A stretch of 64,000 nucleotides of DNA, from contig CAZNYT010000002.1 of NCBI GenBank assembly GCA_964577315.1, positions 1 to 64,000 on the forward strand. The letters run 5' to 3'. How positions within the stretch are numbered: position 1 is the stretch's first letter; every line of letters begins with the position of its first letter. This stretch comes from Desulfonatronospira sp964577315 (GTDB taxonomy: Bacteria; Desulfobacterota; Desulfovibrionia; Desulfovibrionales; Desulfonatronovibrionaceae). A program made the position numbers and the translations under genes. Below are positions 1 to 9,155 of this stretch, piece by piece. A model generated the notes under the pieces. That model saw only the letters and a list, made by a program, of their open reading frames with translations, did not search any database and was not told where the DNA came from.

Positions 1-2105
1 TATTCCTCATCCAACACCAGATCCACTTCCAGGCGGTCCAGGTTCACGTTCTGCAGAACCACCTTCACTCCCTGGCCCAGGTATAGCCTCCTGCCCGTGC
101 GCCGGCCCAAAAGATCCTGGCGCTCCTGCCGGTACACGTAATAATCGTCTGTCAGGGACGAGAGCCGGACCATGCCCTCGGCCATGATATCTGTAAGCTC
201 CACCCAGAACCCGAAATCCGTGATCGAGGCTATGATCCCATTATAGCTCTGTCCGATCTTATCTTTCAAGAAGATTATGGTGGCTCTTTTCAGGATTTCG
301 CGCTCCGCCTCCATTCCTCTTCTTTCCAGGGAGCTAAGGGATTCCCCCAGTTTTTTCAGGCTTTTCATCTTGGGCTTTAAATCCACCTCCTGCCCCTGGA
401 CCCTTTTCAAGGCCCTATGCACTACCAGATCCGCGTAGCGCCTTATGGGTGAAGTGAAGTGGCAGTAACAATCCGAGGCCAGCCCGAAATGCCCCTCATT
501 TACCGGGGAATACTTGGCCTGCATCATGGAGCGCAACACCAGGCGGTTCACCAAAAATTCCAGGTCCGTATCCCGGGCGGTATCCAAAAGCATTTGAATG
601 CTTTTGGCGTCGCGTTTCTTGGGCAGCTTGGGGCCCAGGTCCGTGTTGGAGAGGAGCTTGAACAAAGCCTCCAGCTTGTCCTTGTCCGCCTGGGGATGGA
701 TCCGGTACAAAAATAGGGCCTCTCTGCCCTCCAGGTACTCGGCTACTGCCTCGTTGGCAGCCAGCATGAACTCCTCTATGATCTGATGGGCAAAATTCCT
801 GGATTTGGGCTTGATCTCCAGGCTCCCGTCCAGGATATTCTGAAGCACCTCCGGCTCCGGGAGATCAAAATCTATGCTCCCTCTTTTCTGACGCAGCGAG
901 AGCAGTTTCCTGGCCAGTCCGTCCGCGGTTTGCAGCATGGGCAAGACAGATGAGAGCTCTTCCCGGACCTCTTGGTCCTCCAGGTATAGGGCCTGGTTCA
1001 CCTGGGAATAAGTCAGCCTTTTATGGCTCTTGATGACCGCGGGATAAAACGTGGCCTTTTCCTTGACACCCTGGCGGGAGAAATGCACCTGGGCCACCAT
1101 AACCAGCCTGGGTACGTCCGGATTCAGGCTGCACAGCCCGTTGGAGAGCTTTTCCGGGAACATGGGCTCCACGGAAAGAGGGAAATAATAGGAATTTCCC
1201 CGGCTCAGTGCCTCGGAGTCCAGCTTGGAGCCCTGTTGCACGTAATGGGACACATCCGCAATGGCCACGTACAGGATATAATCCTGATCCGTTTGTTCCA
1301 CGCAGATAGCGTCGTCAAAGTCCTTGGCCTGGGACCCGTCTATGGTCACAAAAGGCATCCGGCTCAGGTCGCTACGTTTCTTCATGTCCGCTTGACTAGG
1401 CTTATCCGGGAGATTCTTTACCTCCTGGAGAACTTCCTTGGGGAATTTTTTGGGAACCTTGTGGTGGTGCTTGACCACTTCCTCCTGAACCGGGAGCTCG
1501 TTCTCGGAACCCAGAACTTTCTTCACCTTTGCGGACCACAGCCTGGACTCCATTTGCTCTTCCGGGGCGGCCAGAACCATGATCCCCTGGGTTAGCTGAT
1601 CCTGCTCGTCCTCCAGCGCCAGGGAAATATCCATCTTGGGATCAGCTGGCTTGCCCAAGTAGAGCCGAGGCCCCATTTTCTTGACCACCTTCGCAGGCAT
1701 CTCTTTTATGGAGCGCTCCACGATGCGCACCACTCGGCCCTCGGGATTCTTGCCCCTGCCGCTGTGCGTTATGGACACCAGGACCGTATCCCCGTGCCAG
1801 GCCTCCATGAAGTTCCGAGGATGGATAAATATGTCCTTGCGCCTCTTGTCAAAGGGAACCGCGAAGCCCACCCCGGACCTTTGCACCTCCAAAACCGCCT
1901 TGACCACGGGCAGTTCATCCACCAGGCAATAGGTCTTTTTGGACTTGAAAATACGGCCCTCTTTCTGAAGATTGCGCAGAATATCCTTGAGCCGGTTGGT
2001 TTCCTTTTTGCCTACATTCAGCCCCTCCATTATCTCGCGCACGCTTAGCGGTTTGTTCCGGGACTTGAAATATCTAAGCACCTTCTTCTGATTGAGTTTA
2101 CTCAT
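1..2105 (-). CDS. rnr: Ribonuclease R, 3' end outside the window
   Basis: 3'-5' exoribonuclease of the RNase II/R family, which degrades structured RNA in the cytoplasm. About 701 codons are visible; the end of the C-terminal S1 domain runs off the left edge. In order: an N-terminal helix-turn-helix region (about residues 1-70), cold-shock OB-type segments, then the RNB catalytic domain with the metal-binding signature DFDDAIC and the family motif SPIRRYADLVVHR, followed by the start of an S1 domain (YNGIIASITDFGFWVEL). The ATG at 2103-2105 is preceded by AAGGAA at good spacing. It is the third gene of a minus-strand run after the MucR-like gene and lpxK, 121 bases downstream of lpxK. No frame disruption seen. 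Family assignment is firm. Confidence 0.95.
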   Translation of the reverse strand, partial: MSKLNQKKVLRYFKSRNKPLSVREIMEGLNVGKKETNRLKDILRNLQKEGRIFKSKKTYCLVDELPVVKAVLEVQRSGVGFAVPFDKRRKDIFIHPRNFMEAWHGDTVLVSITHSGRGKNPEGRVVRIVERSIKEMPAKVVKKMGPRLYLGKPADPKMDISLALEDEQDQLTQGIMVLAAPEEQMESRLWSAKVKKVLGSENELPVQEEVVKHHHKVPKKFPKEVLQEVKNLPDKPSQADMKKRSDLSRMPFVTIDGSQAKDFDDAICVEQTDQDYILYVAIADVSHYVQQGSKLDSEALSRGNSYYFPLSVEPMFPEKLSNGLCSLNPDVPRLVMVAQVHFSRQGVKEKATFYPAVIKSHKRLTYSQVNQALYLEDQEVREELSSVLPMLQTADGLARKLLSLRQKRGSIDFDLPEPEVLQNILDGSLEIKPKSRNFAHQIIEEFMLAANEAVAEYLEGREALFLYRIHPQADKDKLEALFKLLSNTDLGPKLPKKRDAKSIQMLLDTARDTDLEFLVNRLVLRSMMQAKYSPVNEGHFGLASDCYCHFTSPIRRYADLVVHRALKRVQGQEVDLKPKMKSLKKLGESLSSLERRGMEAEREILKRATIIFLKDKIGQSYNGIIASITDFGFWVELTDIMAEGMVRLSSLTDDYYVYRQERQDLLGRRTGRRLYLGQGVKVVLQNVNLDRLEVDLVLDEE

Positions 2106-2137
2106 AATGTTCCTTATATATTAAAAATTTTGGTGTA

Positions 2138-2143
2138 ATTATA
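2138..2143 (-). promoter_or_regulatory. Candidate -10 element for rnr
   Basis: On the minus strand a perfect TATAAT lies about 32 bases upstream of the rnr start codon, which would give a short leader of roughly 25 bases. No good -35 hexamer is found 16-18 bases further upstream, so this is a weak call; rnr may simply be read through from lpxK. Confidence 0.3.
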
Positions 2144-2226
2144 ATGCATCATTGGACCTTGCGGCTTTAAGCTTAAGTGAGTGGCAAGGAAAAACATGAC
2201 ATTGTCAAGACCCCAACCACCCGGAT

Positions 2227-3264
2227 TCAGCCAAGACAATGGCTCAGATAATTTTGCAGCTCAGTTTCGCCCCCTTCCCAAAATACCGGCTCCGGCTCCA
2301 TGACCCAGATGTTTAACTCCGGAACAGGTCTCAACTTGACCGCATCCTTGGTGGTGCAAACCACATCCTTTACCTGATGTCTGCGGGTCCAGTAAATAGT
2401 ATCCTGTATTGCTCGCTCTCCCAAGGGATGATGATCCGGGTAGGCTAGGTGTTTTTCCGGGGGGTATCCCAGAAAATCGTAGGCTGAGGAAAGGATCTTG
2501 GAAGCCCCGGCTACGCTGGTAACCAGAACATAAGGCCTGTTATCAATATCCCGGACCCTGCTGCCGGAACCCAACTGGTTCAATTTATGGGTCTGGATGT
2601 CAAAAAAAATTATTTTTTTGTTAAACCCCTGAAGCCTCTCTTGGGCCATGCCCTGAATCCTGGAGGTAAGTTCCCGGCCCTGGAGGTTGATCAAGAAGGC
2701 ATCAGCTCGCTTCAAGGCCTGCCTGCCCTCGCGCCATCCCCCCGCAGGAAAGGGCCGGTCCCAACCAAAACCCAGATCGTGCTCCGTGAGGAGCACCAGG
2801 TTGAGATCCCTTTGAATGCGCAAGTGCTGAAATCCATCATCCAGGATGAAAAGAGTGGGGCTCAAGCGTTCAAGGGCCCAGGCCGCGGCTCGGACTCGGT
2901 GAGGATCCACGATCACCCTGGCTCTAGGCGAGGATCTTGCCAAAAGAATGGGCTCATCACCGCTTATCCCGGGATCGTCACCGGGGTGAACCGGGTGCGG
3001 GTATTTATCTGGTGCGGACTTATATCCCCGGCTTAAAAGCACCGGGCGGTGCCCCTGTCTTGCAGCCCATTTAAGCAGGTAGGCGCTCAAGGGAGTTTTG
3101 CCGGTCCCGCCCATACTGATATTGCCCACGGACACCACCGGCACTGATGTTTTCCATGCCCTAGAAAGGAGATACCTCTCTCTGCAAAGCATAGCCCGGG
3201 CATATATTCGGCCCAAAACATTTCTTACTCCCAAGATCTGGTCCCAACTACCTGAATCTTGCAA
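2227..3264 (-). CDS. lpxK: Tetraacyldisaccharide 4'-kinase
   Basis: Phosphorylates the 4' position of the lipid A disaccharide precursor at the inner membrane, giving lipid IVA. The 345-residue product has the family's N-terminal Walker A, GGTGKT at residues 52-57 inside VSVGNISMGGTGKTP, and the conserved LLSRGY and DDGFQH segments. Length is normal for LpxK. The start is uncertain: the frame opens with TTG at 3262-3264 and has only AGGA almost touching it, but alignment of the VPVVSVGN block with other LpxK proteins argues for a start near here. It lies between the MucR-like gene and rnr on the same strand. Other lipid A genes (lpxD, lpxA, lpxI) are in a separate block at 18-22 kb. Confidence 0.93.
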   Translation of the reverse strand: MQDSGSWDQILGVRNVLGRIYARAMLCRERYLLSRAWKTSVPVVSVGNISMGGTGKTPLSAYLLKWAARQGHRPVLLSRGYKSAPDKYPHPVHPGDDPGISGDEPILLARSSPRARVIVDPHRVRAAAWALERLSPTLFILDDGFQHLRIQRDLNLVLLTEHDLGFGWDRPFPAGGWREGRQALKRADAFLINLQGRELTSRIQGMAQERLQGFNKKIIFFDIQTHKLNQLGSGSRVRDIDNRPYVLVTSVAGASKILSSAYDFLGYPPEKHLAYPDHHPLGERAIQDTIYWTRRHQVKDVVCTTKDAVKLRPVPELNIWVMEPEPVFWEGGETELQNYLSHCLG

Positions 3265-3365
3265 TCCTGGTTCCCATATTCTGGATCTATCTCAAGCACG
3301 GCACGAGTCAATCGTTCTGACAATCTCAGCCCGGGCAGCAAAAGATACGTTTTTACCTCTTGTAT

Positions 3366-3776
3366 TTACTTGGGTTGCTTGGTTTCCCGCTTTTTCCAGA
3401 GCTGCATCTCGTGCATTTTCTTGCGTCTTTCCCTGGCCAGGGACTTTGCCACCAAAGAGGCGTTCTTTTTATAACCCCATTTATTCTTGTATTCCTCAGG
3501 GGTCAGATTATGTTTGGCCAGATGTTTTTTGGTTATGACCTTGAAGGATTTTCCGCATTCCAGGCAAACTATGCTCTTTTCCCGGATCGCCTTGGCCGGA
3601 TCCACCGGGGGCTCGGATGCAACACTTTTTTCCTCCTGGGGCTGGGTCTCTTCAGCTGCGCTTTTAATTCCTTCGGATACAGTCTTGATCATGGAATTAA
3701 TCTCTTCTTCAGTCATGTTGCGCACGCTGGCCTGGGCTTTAACAATCTCCAACGCTTCTTGGACATAATCCTCCAT
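3366..3776 (-). CDS. MucR/Ros-family zinc-finger transcriptional regulator
   Basis: A 136-residue protein with the Ros/MucR-type prokaryotic zinc finger: CLEC at residues 71-74 followed by HLAKH at 85-89, and the family continuation LTPEEYKNKWGY. The N-terminal 60 residues are acidic and helical; the C-terminus is a basic tail. The family binds AT-rich DNA and controls envelope, exopolysaccharide or motility genes in other bacteria; the targets here are unknown. I chose the ATG at 3774-3776 over a TTG at 3803 because AAGGAGGG sits 9-12 bases upstream of it. It is the first gene of the minus-strand run leading to lpxK and rnr. Confidence 0.85.
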   Translation of the reverse strand: MEDYVQEALEIVKAQASVRNMTEEEINSMIKTVSEGIKSAAEETQPQEEKSVASEPPVDPAKAIREKSIVCLECGKSFKVITKKHLAKHNLTPEEYKNKWGYKKNASLVAKSLARERRKKMHEMQLWKKRETKQPK

Positions 3777-4250
3777 ACCTAAAACCCTCCTTAATTTTAA
3801 CAATGATATATGCTGATTTTTTTTCTTTTTTGTCTGCAGCGAACAACTTGGCTCATATCATATTTTTATTTTAAATCAAATAGGCGCACAAGTAAACTAT
3901 TAATATTTCCAACAGCTGATTACTACAATTCTCGATTTTGTTTTTTTGATTTTTTCCTGGAATTCAAGCTCCAAGAAAAAGAATCGTGTATGCCATGTGC
4001 CGACAATTTTAACCAAAATTGTGCTCATGTAAGGACCGAACAATCGTGATTTGCCTGAAACATGCTGAATTCTCTTGATTTCTTTTCCTTCTAGTCCAAC
4101 CCTAGACTTCAGGACATTTTTAGGCTAATCCCCAAATCGGCAAGACGTGATCACTAATTCCCTTCCTGCTTTACCATTGGGGATATATTTGAATCAGTTC
4201 GGTAACAATCCAGGTCAAACCAATCAAAGCTAGCTCAAGAAGGAGTTAAA
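3777..4250. other. 474-bp divergent intergenic region, AT-rich
   Basis: Separates the MucR-like gene (minus) from transketolase (plus), so it must hold both promoters. Short open frames here look random. AT-rich from about 3800 to 3990, as expected for a MucR-type target or an autoregulatory site. I could not pick a convincing sigma-70 pair. The ribosome-binding site for transketolase, AAGGAG, is at 4240-4245. Confidence 0.6.
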
Positions 4251-6260
4251 ATGCCAACTCGCAAAGATCTAGCCAATGCCATTCGCGCCTTGAGCATGGA
4301 CGCCGTCCAAAAAGCCCAATCCGGACACCCTGGCGCCCCCATGGGCATGGCTGACGTGGCCACAGTGTTGTGGCAGGATTTCTTGGCCCACAATCCCGGA
4401 AACCCTTCCTGGTTCAACCGGGACCGCTTTGTGCTCTCCAACGGCCATGCCTCCATGCTGCTGTATTCGGTGCTCCATTTAACCGGTTACCACCTCAGCA
4501 TAAATGACTTGCACAACTTCCGGCAACTGCATTCCAAAACCCCGGGACACCCAGAATACGGCACAACTTCTGGAGTGGAGACCACCACCGGCCCCCTGGG
4601 CCAAGGTCTGGGCAATGCAGTGGGCATGGCCCTGGCTGAGCAGATCCTAGCCTCGCGCTTTAACCGCGATGAGTTGGATATAGTAAACCATTACACCTAT
4701 GTTTTCCTGGGAGACGGATGCTTGATGGAAGGGATATCCCATGAAGCCTGCTCCTTGGCCGGAACCTTGGGCCTGGGCAAGCTCATCGCCATGTACGACG
4801 ATAACTCCATATCCATTGACGGCAGGGTTTCCGGGTGGTTCACCGAGGATGTGCCTGCCAGGTTCCAGGCCTACGGGTGGCACGTTCTAGCCGATGTGGA
4901 CGGACATGATCCAGAAGAGGTGCACCAGGCCATACAAAAGGCCCGAGAAATACAGGACCGCCCCAGCCTGATCTGCTTCAAAACTGTGATAGGTTACGGC
5001 TCCCCCAACGCTGCCGGCCGAGAGAATTGCCATGGTGCCCCATTAGGCGAGGAAGAAGTCCAAGCAACCCGGGAAAACCTGGGATGGCACTACCCGCCTT
5101 TTACCGTGCCCGGAGACATATATGCTGCCTGGGACGCCCGGGATCAAGGGGCAGAGCTAGAAAAACAGTGGAACCAAAAAATGCAGGATTATACCCATCG
5201 CTATCCCCAGGAGGCCCAGGAATTCAAGCGCCGCATTGCTGGCGAGCTCCCCGGGGACTTTGACCAGTTAACCCGGGATCTTATCTCGCGCCTGGAAGAC
5301 AAGAAGCAAAACCTTGCCACCAGAAAAGCCTCCCATCAGGTTCTCGAGGATTTAATCCCGAGCATGCCCGAGCTTTTCGGGGGTTCAGCGGATCTGTCCG
5401 GCTCCACTTCTGTCAAGTGGTCCGGTGCCCAAACCGTTTCCCAGGAGTGCCGGGACGGGGATTTTATCCATTACGGGGTACGGGAATTCGCCATGGGCGC
5501 CATCATGAACGGGCTAGCCCTGCACGGCGGATTTATACCCTTTGGCGGAACTTTTCTAGTGTTCTCGGATTATTATCGCAACGCCTTGCGCTTGAACGCT
5601 ATGATGGGGCTGCGCTGCATCCACGTCCTGACCCACGATTCCATCGGGGTGGGCGAGGACGGGCCCACCCACCAGCCCATAGAACAAACCGCATCCTTGA
5701 GGCTGATTCCCAATCTGAGCGTCTGGCGCCCCTGTGACCCGGTGGAGACAGCTGCAGCCTGGAAAGCGGCTTTATCCAGGAAAAATGGCCCTACTGCCCT
5801 GATTTTGTCCCGCCAAAAGCTTAGCTACCAGGAACGCTCCCCAGGCAACCTGGACCTGGTGGCACGCGGGGGATACATCTTAATGGACTGCGAAGGCACA
5901 CCTGAGGCAATAGTGATTGCCTCGGGCTCCGAGGTAGAGATGGCCCTTCAGGGAGCCAAGGATTTGGCTGCTGCCGGCAGGAAAATCCGGGTAGTTTCCA
6001 TGCCCAGCCTGGACGTTTTTCTCTCCCAGGACCGAGAATATCAAGACCAGGTTTTGCCCCCGGAGGTAAAATACCGCCTCGCTGTTGAAGCCGGGGCCCC
6101 GGATTCCTGGTATCCCGTGGTAGGGGAAAAGGGCGCGGTCATGGGCTTGAAACGCTTCGGGGAATCCGCTCCCAGTAATGTGTTATTCAGTTATTTTCAT
6201 TTGACACCGCAGGCGGTTGCCAACAATATTATAGAACTGCTAGAGGGTAACAATCAGTAA
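4251..6260 (+). CDS. tkt: Transketolase
   Basis: Thiamine-diphosphate enzyme moving two-carbon ketol units between sugar phosphates in the non-oxidative pentose phosphate pathway. The 669-residue length is typical. Seen: SGHPGAPMGMA at residues 24-34, the ThDP/Mg2+ motif GDG at 154-156 with its partner Asn at 185, and the pyrimidine-binding half with REFAMGAI carrying the catalytic Glu. The ATG follows AAGGAG by five bases. It heads a plus-strand run with fructose-bisphosphatase (52-bp gap) and ribulose-phosphate epimerase, so the unit supplies pentose phosphates from gluconeogenic hexose phosphates. Confidence 0.97.
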   Translation: MPTRKDLANAIRALSMDAVQKAQSGHPGAPMGMADVATVLWQDFLAHNPGNPSWFNRDRFVLSNGHASMLLYSVLHLTGYHLSINDLHNFRQLHSKTPGHPEYGTTSGVETTTGPLGQGLGNAVGMALAEQILASRFNRDELDIVNHYTYVFLGDGCLMEGISHEACSLAGTLGLGKLIAMYDDNSISIDGRVSGWFTEDVPARFQAYGWHVLADVDGHDPEEVHQAIQKAREIQDRPSLICFKTVIGYGSPNAAGRENCHGAPLGEEEVQATRENLGWHYPPFTVPGDIYAAWDARDQGAELEKQWNQKMQDYTHRYPQEAQEFKRRIAGELPGDFDQLTRDLISRLEDKKQNLATRKASHQVLEDLIPSMPELFGGSADLSGSTSVKWSGAQTVSQECRDGDFIHYGVREFAMGAIMNGLALHGGFIPFGGTFLVFSDYYRNALRLNAMMGLRCIHVLTHDSIGVGEDGPTHQPIEQTASLRLIPNLSVWRPCDPVETAAAWKAALSRKNGPTALILSRQKLSYQERSPGNLDLVARGGYILMDCEGTPEAIVIASGSEVEMALQGAKDLAAAGRKIRVVSMPSLDVFLSQDREYQDQVLPPEVKYRLAVEAGAPDSWYPVVGEKGAVMGLKRFGESAPSNVLFSYFHLTPQAVANNIIELLEGNNQ

Positions 6261-6312
6261 TCTCGCTATGTAAACGTAAACCCCTTTTCTATCAAAACTC
6301 AGGAGGAAGGAG

Positions 6313-7302
6313 ATGGCTCAAGAAGCACCTCAAAGAAACTTGGCCCTGGATCTGGTCCGCATTACAGAATCCGCGGCCCTGGCCTCTTCCCGGTGGCTGG
6401 GCAAAGGGGACAAAAAGAGCGGGGACATGGCTGCTGTGGATGCCATGCGCTTCAGCTTCAACGCCATAGAGATCGATGGTGTGGTCGTGATCGGCGAAGG
6501 CGAAAAAGACAAAGCCCCTATGCTCTATAACGGGGAACGGCTGGGAACCGGGAACGGGCCCAGCATGGATGTGGCAGTGGACCCAGTGGAGGGTACTAAG
6601 CTTTTGGCTTACGGCCGCCCCAATGCCATTTCAGTAGTTGCCCTGGCCCCCAGGGGCACCATGTTCGATCCCGGGCCGGGCTTTTACATGCAAAAAATCG
6701 CAGTGCCTCCCAAGGCCAAGGATTTTGTGGACATTACCGCACCTGTGGACAAAAACCTGAAACAAATAGCCAACGCCTTGGACAAGTCAGTGGATGACCT
6801 AGTGGTTTTCGTCCTGGACAAGCCCAGACACGAAAAGCTGATCCAGGACATACGCCAGGCAGGCGCCCGGATTCAACTCCATACGGACGGGGACGTAGCC
6901 GGAGCACTCATGGCTGTAAGTCCCCTGGGAGACGTGGACGTAATGATGGGCACGGGCGGCACCCCGGAAGGAGTATTGGCCGCAGCAGCCATCATAGCCA
7001 TGGGCGGGGAAATGCAGTGCCGACTGGATCCCCAGTCCCAGGAAGAACGGGACAATCTGCTAAGTGCCGGGCACGATCTGGAAAAGATCATGACCGTAAA
7101 GGATCTGGTCCAAAGCGAGGATGTCTTCTTTGCAGCCACTGGCATTTCCGGAGGAACATTTTTACAGGGTGTCAGTTTCACCGGACAGGGCGCCTTGACC
7201 CGCTCCATGGTGGTCCGGGGAATGACCGGGACCCTCAGGCGCATTGAGTCCCTGCACTCCTTTGACAAATTGATGCAGATAAGCTCCATCAAGTACAAAT
7301 AA
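6313..7302 (+). CDS. glpX: Fructose-1,6-bisphosphatase class II (GlpX)
   Basis: Hydrolyses fructose 1,6-bisphosphate to fructose 6-phosphate in gluconeogenesis. The 329-residue length is typical for GlpX. Characteristic segments are GEGEKDKAPML, the metal/phosphatase motif DPVEGTKLLA and GTGGTPEGVLAAAAI. The start codon follows AGGAGGAAGGAG directly. The neighbours are transketolase upstream and Rpe downstream. In organisms with the Calvin or ribulose monophosphate cycle this trio serves carbon fixation, but no RuBisCO, phosphoribulokinase or hexulose-phosphate synthase is in this window, so ordinary pentose phosphate supply is the safer reading. Confidence 0.95.
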   Translation: MAQEAPQRNLALDLVRITESAALASSRWLGKGDKKSGDMAAVDAMRFSFNAIEIDGVVVIGEGEKDKAPMLYNGERLGTGNGPSMDVAVDPVEGTKLLAYGRPNAISVVALAPRGTMFDPGPGFYMQKIAVPPKAKDFVDITAPVDKNLKQIANALDKSVDDLVVFVLDKPRHEKLIQDIRQAGARIQLHTDGDVAGALMAVSPLGDVDVMMGTGGTPEGVLAAAAIIAMGGEMQCRLDPQSQEERDNLLSAGHDLEKIMTVKDLVQSEDVFFAATGISGGTFLQGVSFTGQGALTRSMVVRGMTGTLRRIESLHSFDKLMQISSIKYK

Positions 7303-7305
7303 CTC

Positions 7306-7329
7306 CCTGGCAGCACACATGTTGCCAGG
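7306..7329 (+). other. Small hairpin between glpX and rpe
   Basis: CCTGGCA and TGCCAGG form a 7-bp stem around a 10-base loop just after the glpX stop codon. No T-tract follows, so it is not an intrinsic terminator; an mRNA processing or stability element is possible. Confidence 0.35.
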
Positions 7330-7380
7330 AAAGGCAAAGAAAAACGCATACGCAAGCAGGCACCCTTAATGGAGACCGAA

Positions 7381-8070
7381 ATGAGCCATGACCAAGATAT
7401 TATTCTCTCTCCCTCGGTGCTATCGGCGGATTTCACCAACCTGGGCCGAGAACTGCAGGATTTGGAAGAGGCTGGCGTGCCTTGGGTCCACTGGGACGTA
7501 ATGGATGGCTCCTTTGTCCCCAATATCACCTTCGGCCCCCCGGTAATTTCCAAATGCCGCAATCAAAGCAAACTCTTTTTCGATGTACACCTGATGATAG
7601 AAAATCCGGATCAGTTCCTGGAGGAATTCTCCCGGGCCGGAGCAGATCTTATCTGCGTTCATGTGGAGGCCTGCAGGCATTTGGAACGCACGCTTTCCGA
7701 GATCTCCCGTCTGGGAGCCAAGTCCGGGGTGGCTCTTAATCCCCACACGCCCCTGGAAATGGTGGAATACGTCCTGCCCCAGGTAGACATGGTCCTGATC
7801 ATGAGCGTTAATCCCGGATTTGGGGGGCAAAAGTTCCTTCCCTTCAGCCTGGAAAAAATCCGGCGGGTGAAAGCCCTGATCCAGGCGAACAACCTAAACA
7901 CCCTGATCCAGGTGGATGGAGGGGTTTCCCCGGAGAACTCCCGGGAGCTGGTTCAGTGCGGAGCGAACGTTCTGGTCTCTGGCTCTGCATTTTTTGCCCA
8001 TCCCCCGTACAAGGAAAGGCTAAACACCTTTATGCGCTCCGCCCTTGCAGGAGAGGCCGTGCAAGGTTAG
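7381..8070 (+). CDS. rpe: Ribulose-phosphate 3-epimerase
   Basis: Interconverts D-ribulose 5-phosphate and D-xylulose 5-phosphate. A 229-residue TIM barrel with the expected landmarks: SPSVLSADF at the N-terminus, HWDVMDGSFVPNITFGP with metal-binding His and Asp, the HLMIENP strand, MSVNPGFGGQKF, and the phosphate-binding end QVDGGVSPEN...VLVSGSAFF. I prefer the ATG at 7381 over the one at 7369: GGAG at 7371-7374 is well placed for the former, while the latter has no ribosome-binding site. Last gene of the tkt-glpX-rpe run and followed by a clear terminator. Confidence 0.95.
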   Translation: MSHDQDIILSPSVLSADFTNLGRELQDLEEAGVPWVHWDVMDGSFVPNITFGPPVISKCRNQSKLFFDVHLMIENPDQFLEEFSRAGADLICVHVEACRHLERTLSEISRLGAKSGVALNPHTPLEMVEYVLPQVDMVLIMSVNPGFGGQKFLPFSLEKIRRVKALIQANNLNTLIQVDGGVSPENSRELVQCGANVLVSGSAFFAHPPYKERLNTFMRSALAGEAVQG

Positions 8071-8095
8071 TTCCGGAGTTCTGCCAGGCGAACAT

Positions 8096-8135
8096 AAAAA
8101 AGCCACGTGAGGATTCACGTGGCTTTATATTTTTT
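8096..8135. terminator. Bidirectional terminator between rpe and tRNA-Asn
   Basis: GCCACGTGA (8102-8110) and TCACGTGGC (8115-8123) form a perfect 9-bp stem with loop GGAT. On the plus strand it is followed by a T-rich tract; on the minus strand by six T's (the A-run at 8096-8101). It can therefore end both the rpe transcript and the tRNA-Asn transcript coming from the other side. Confidence 0.85.
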
Positions 8136-8210
8136 GGCTCCCCGGGACGGACTTGAACCGCCGACTTGGTGATTAACAGTCACCCGCTCTGCCAACTGAG
8201 CTACCGGGGA
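8135..8210 (-). tRNA. tRNA-Asn (anticodon GUU)
   Basis: On the minus strand the 76 bases fold as a cloverleaf: the acceptor stem starts with TCCCCGG, the D arm contains GCTCAGTTGGCAGAGC, the anticodon loop is CTGTTAA with anticodon GTT, the T arm has GGTTCAAGTCC, and the 3' CCA is encoded. The terminator hairpin lies immediately 3' of it. There is no sign of an integrated element next to the gene. Confidence 0.95.
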
Positions 8211-8219
8211 TCATGTCGG

Positions 8220-8256
8220 GATGCAGGGCATAAGCTAGAAACTCATGCCCTGCATC
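8220..8256. other. Strong hairpin between proX and tRNA-Asn
   Basis: GATGCAGGGCAT (8220-8231) and ATGCCCTGCATC (8245-8256) form a perfect 12-bp stem around a 13-base loop. It lies between the proX stop codon and the 5' end of tRNA-Asn, both on minus. Neither side has a T-tract. It may end or stabilise the proVWX messenger, or mark a processing point upstream of the tRNA. Confidence 0.55.
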
Positions 8257-8294
8257 AATTTAAATAAACAAGCTGGATGTAAAAGTCAACACTT

Positions 8295-9155
8295 TTAGTT
8301 GCCCAGCCATTCCTGGACCTTTTCGGGATTTTCTTCGATATAGCGGACTGCGTTGGCGTAGCGGTCATCAGGATATTCCTCGTTCCAATCCATGACTACC
8401 GCCATCTCTTCCTGAGGAAACTCAAAGTTATTCAGGAAATTGTAAACCTCGGGGTGATCCTCCTCAAGTCCCTGCCTGGCGATCTTGCCGATATATTCGG
8501 CATCCCCGTACACGTTCTTGGGATCATCCAGGTATTTCAAATCCCACCTGCCGAATTTCCAGTGCGGGGACCATCCAGTAACCGCTATCCAATCGTCATC
8601 CCGGATAGCATCAGCCAAAGCAGCCGCCATGGTGGCACCGCTGCCTTCCTGGAGCTCAAAGTCGGTCAGCTCGTATTCTTCTATGACTTCCTCGGTCCTG
8701 GACATGACTCCGGCTCCGGGATCAATACCGGTAATCGTGTTATCAAACTGATCAGCATATTGATTGAGATCCTCTATACTGTCCACGTCCACGTAATCAG
8801 GAACCACAAGGCCGATCTTGGCCCCTTCAGTGAGAACGCCAAGATCTACCACCTCGCCTTCTGCGGCTTCCATATACTCCTCGTGAGTAACCGGGAGCCA
8901 AGCTGCCACGTGGGCGTCCATGTCACCTGTTCTCACACCTTCCCACATGGCGGAAGCTCCCACAGAGATCCTTTCCACATCATAGCCCAGCTCTTCCTGC
9001 AGCACAGCCGCTGCCACGTCAGTGCTGGCCACGGCACAGTCCCACTCCACATAAGGCATAGAAATTCTTTCCCGGGGTTCCTCCTCATCAGGTGCGCACC
9101 CCATAGCTACCAGTAAAGCTAAGACTGACAATATCACTGAAAATTTCTTCCACAT
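8295..9155 (-). CDS. proX: Glycine betaine-binding lipoprotein (ProX/OpuAC type)
   Basis: Substrate-binding component of a compatible-solute ABC importer. The 286-residue protein has a lipoprotein signal, hydrophobic residues 5-18 ending in the lipobox LVAMGC with Cys20 as the lipidation site. The mature part matches the OpuAC family, with several Trp residues (for example WEGVRTG, TGWSPHWKF) of the kind that cage quaternary ammonium ligands. It is very rich in Asp and Glu, as is common in halophiles and haloalkaliphiles. AAGGAGGTGG lies just before the ATG. It is the third gene of the proV-proW-proX order, 173 bases after the permease, so it may also have its own promoter. The exact ligand (betaine, proline betaine, choline) cannot be read from sequence. 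Confidence 0.92.
   Translation of the reverse strand: MWKKFSVILSVLALLVAMGCAPDEEEPRERISMPYVEWDCAVASTDVAAAVLQEELGYDVERISVGASAMWEGVRTGDMDAHVAAWLPVTHEEYMEAAEGEVVDLGVLTEGAKIGLVVPDYVDVDSIEDLNQYADQFDNTITGIDPGAGVMSRTEEVIEEYELTDFELQEGSGATMAAALADAIRDDDWIAVTGWSPHWKFGRWDLKYLDDPKNVYGDAEYIGKIARQGLEEDHPEVYNFLNNFEFPQEEMAVVMDWNEEYPDDRYANAVRYIEENPEKVQEWLGN

Noticed and set aside
3810..4049. 79-codon frame in the MucR/tkt spacer
   Set aside because: Phe-rich translation of AT-rich DNA, no ribosome-binding site.
4251..8070. Calvin or RuMP cycle operon
   Set aside because: Transketolase, bisphosphatase and epimerase alone fit the pentose phosphate pathway; the signature enzymes of either cycle are absent from the window.
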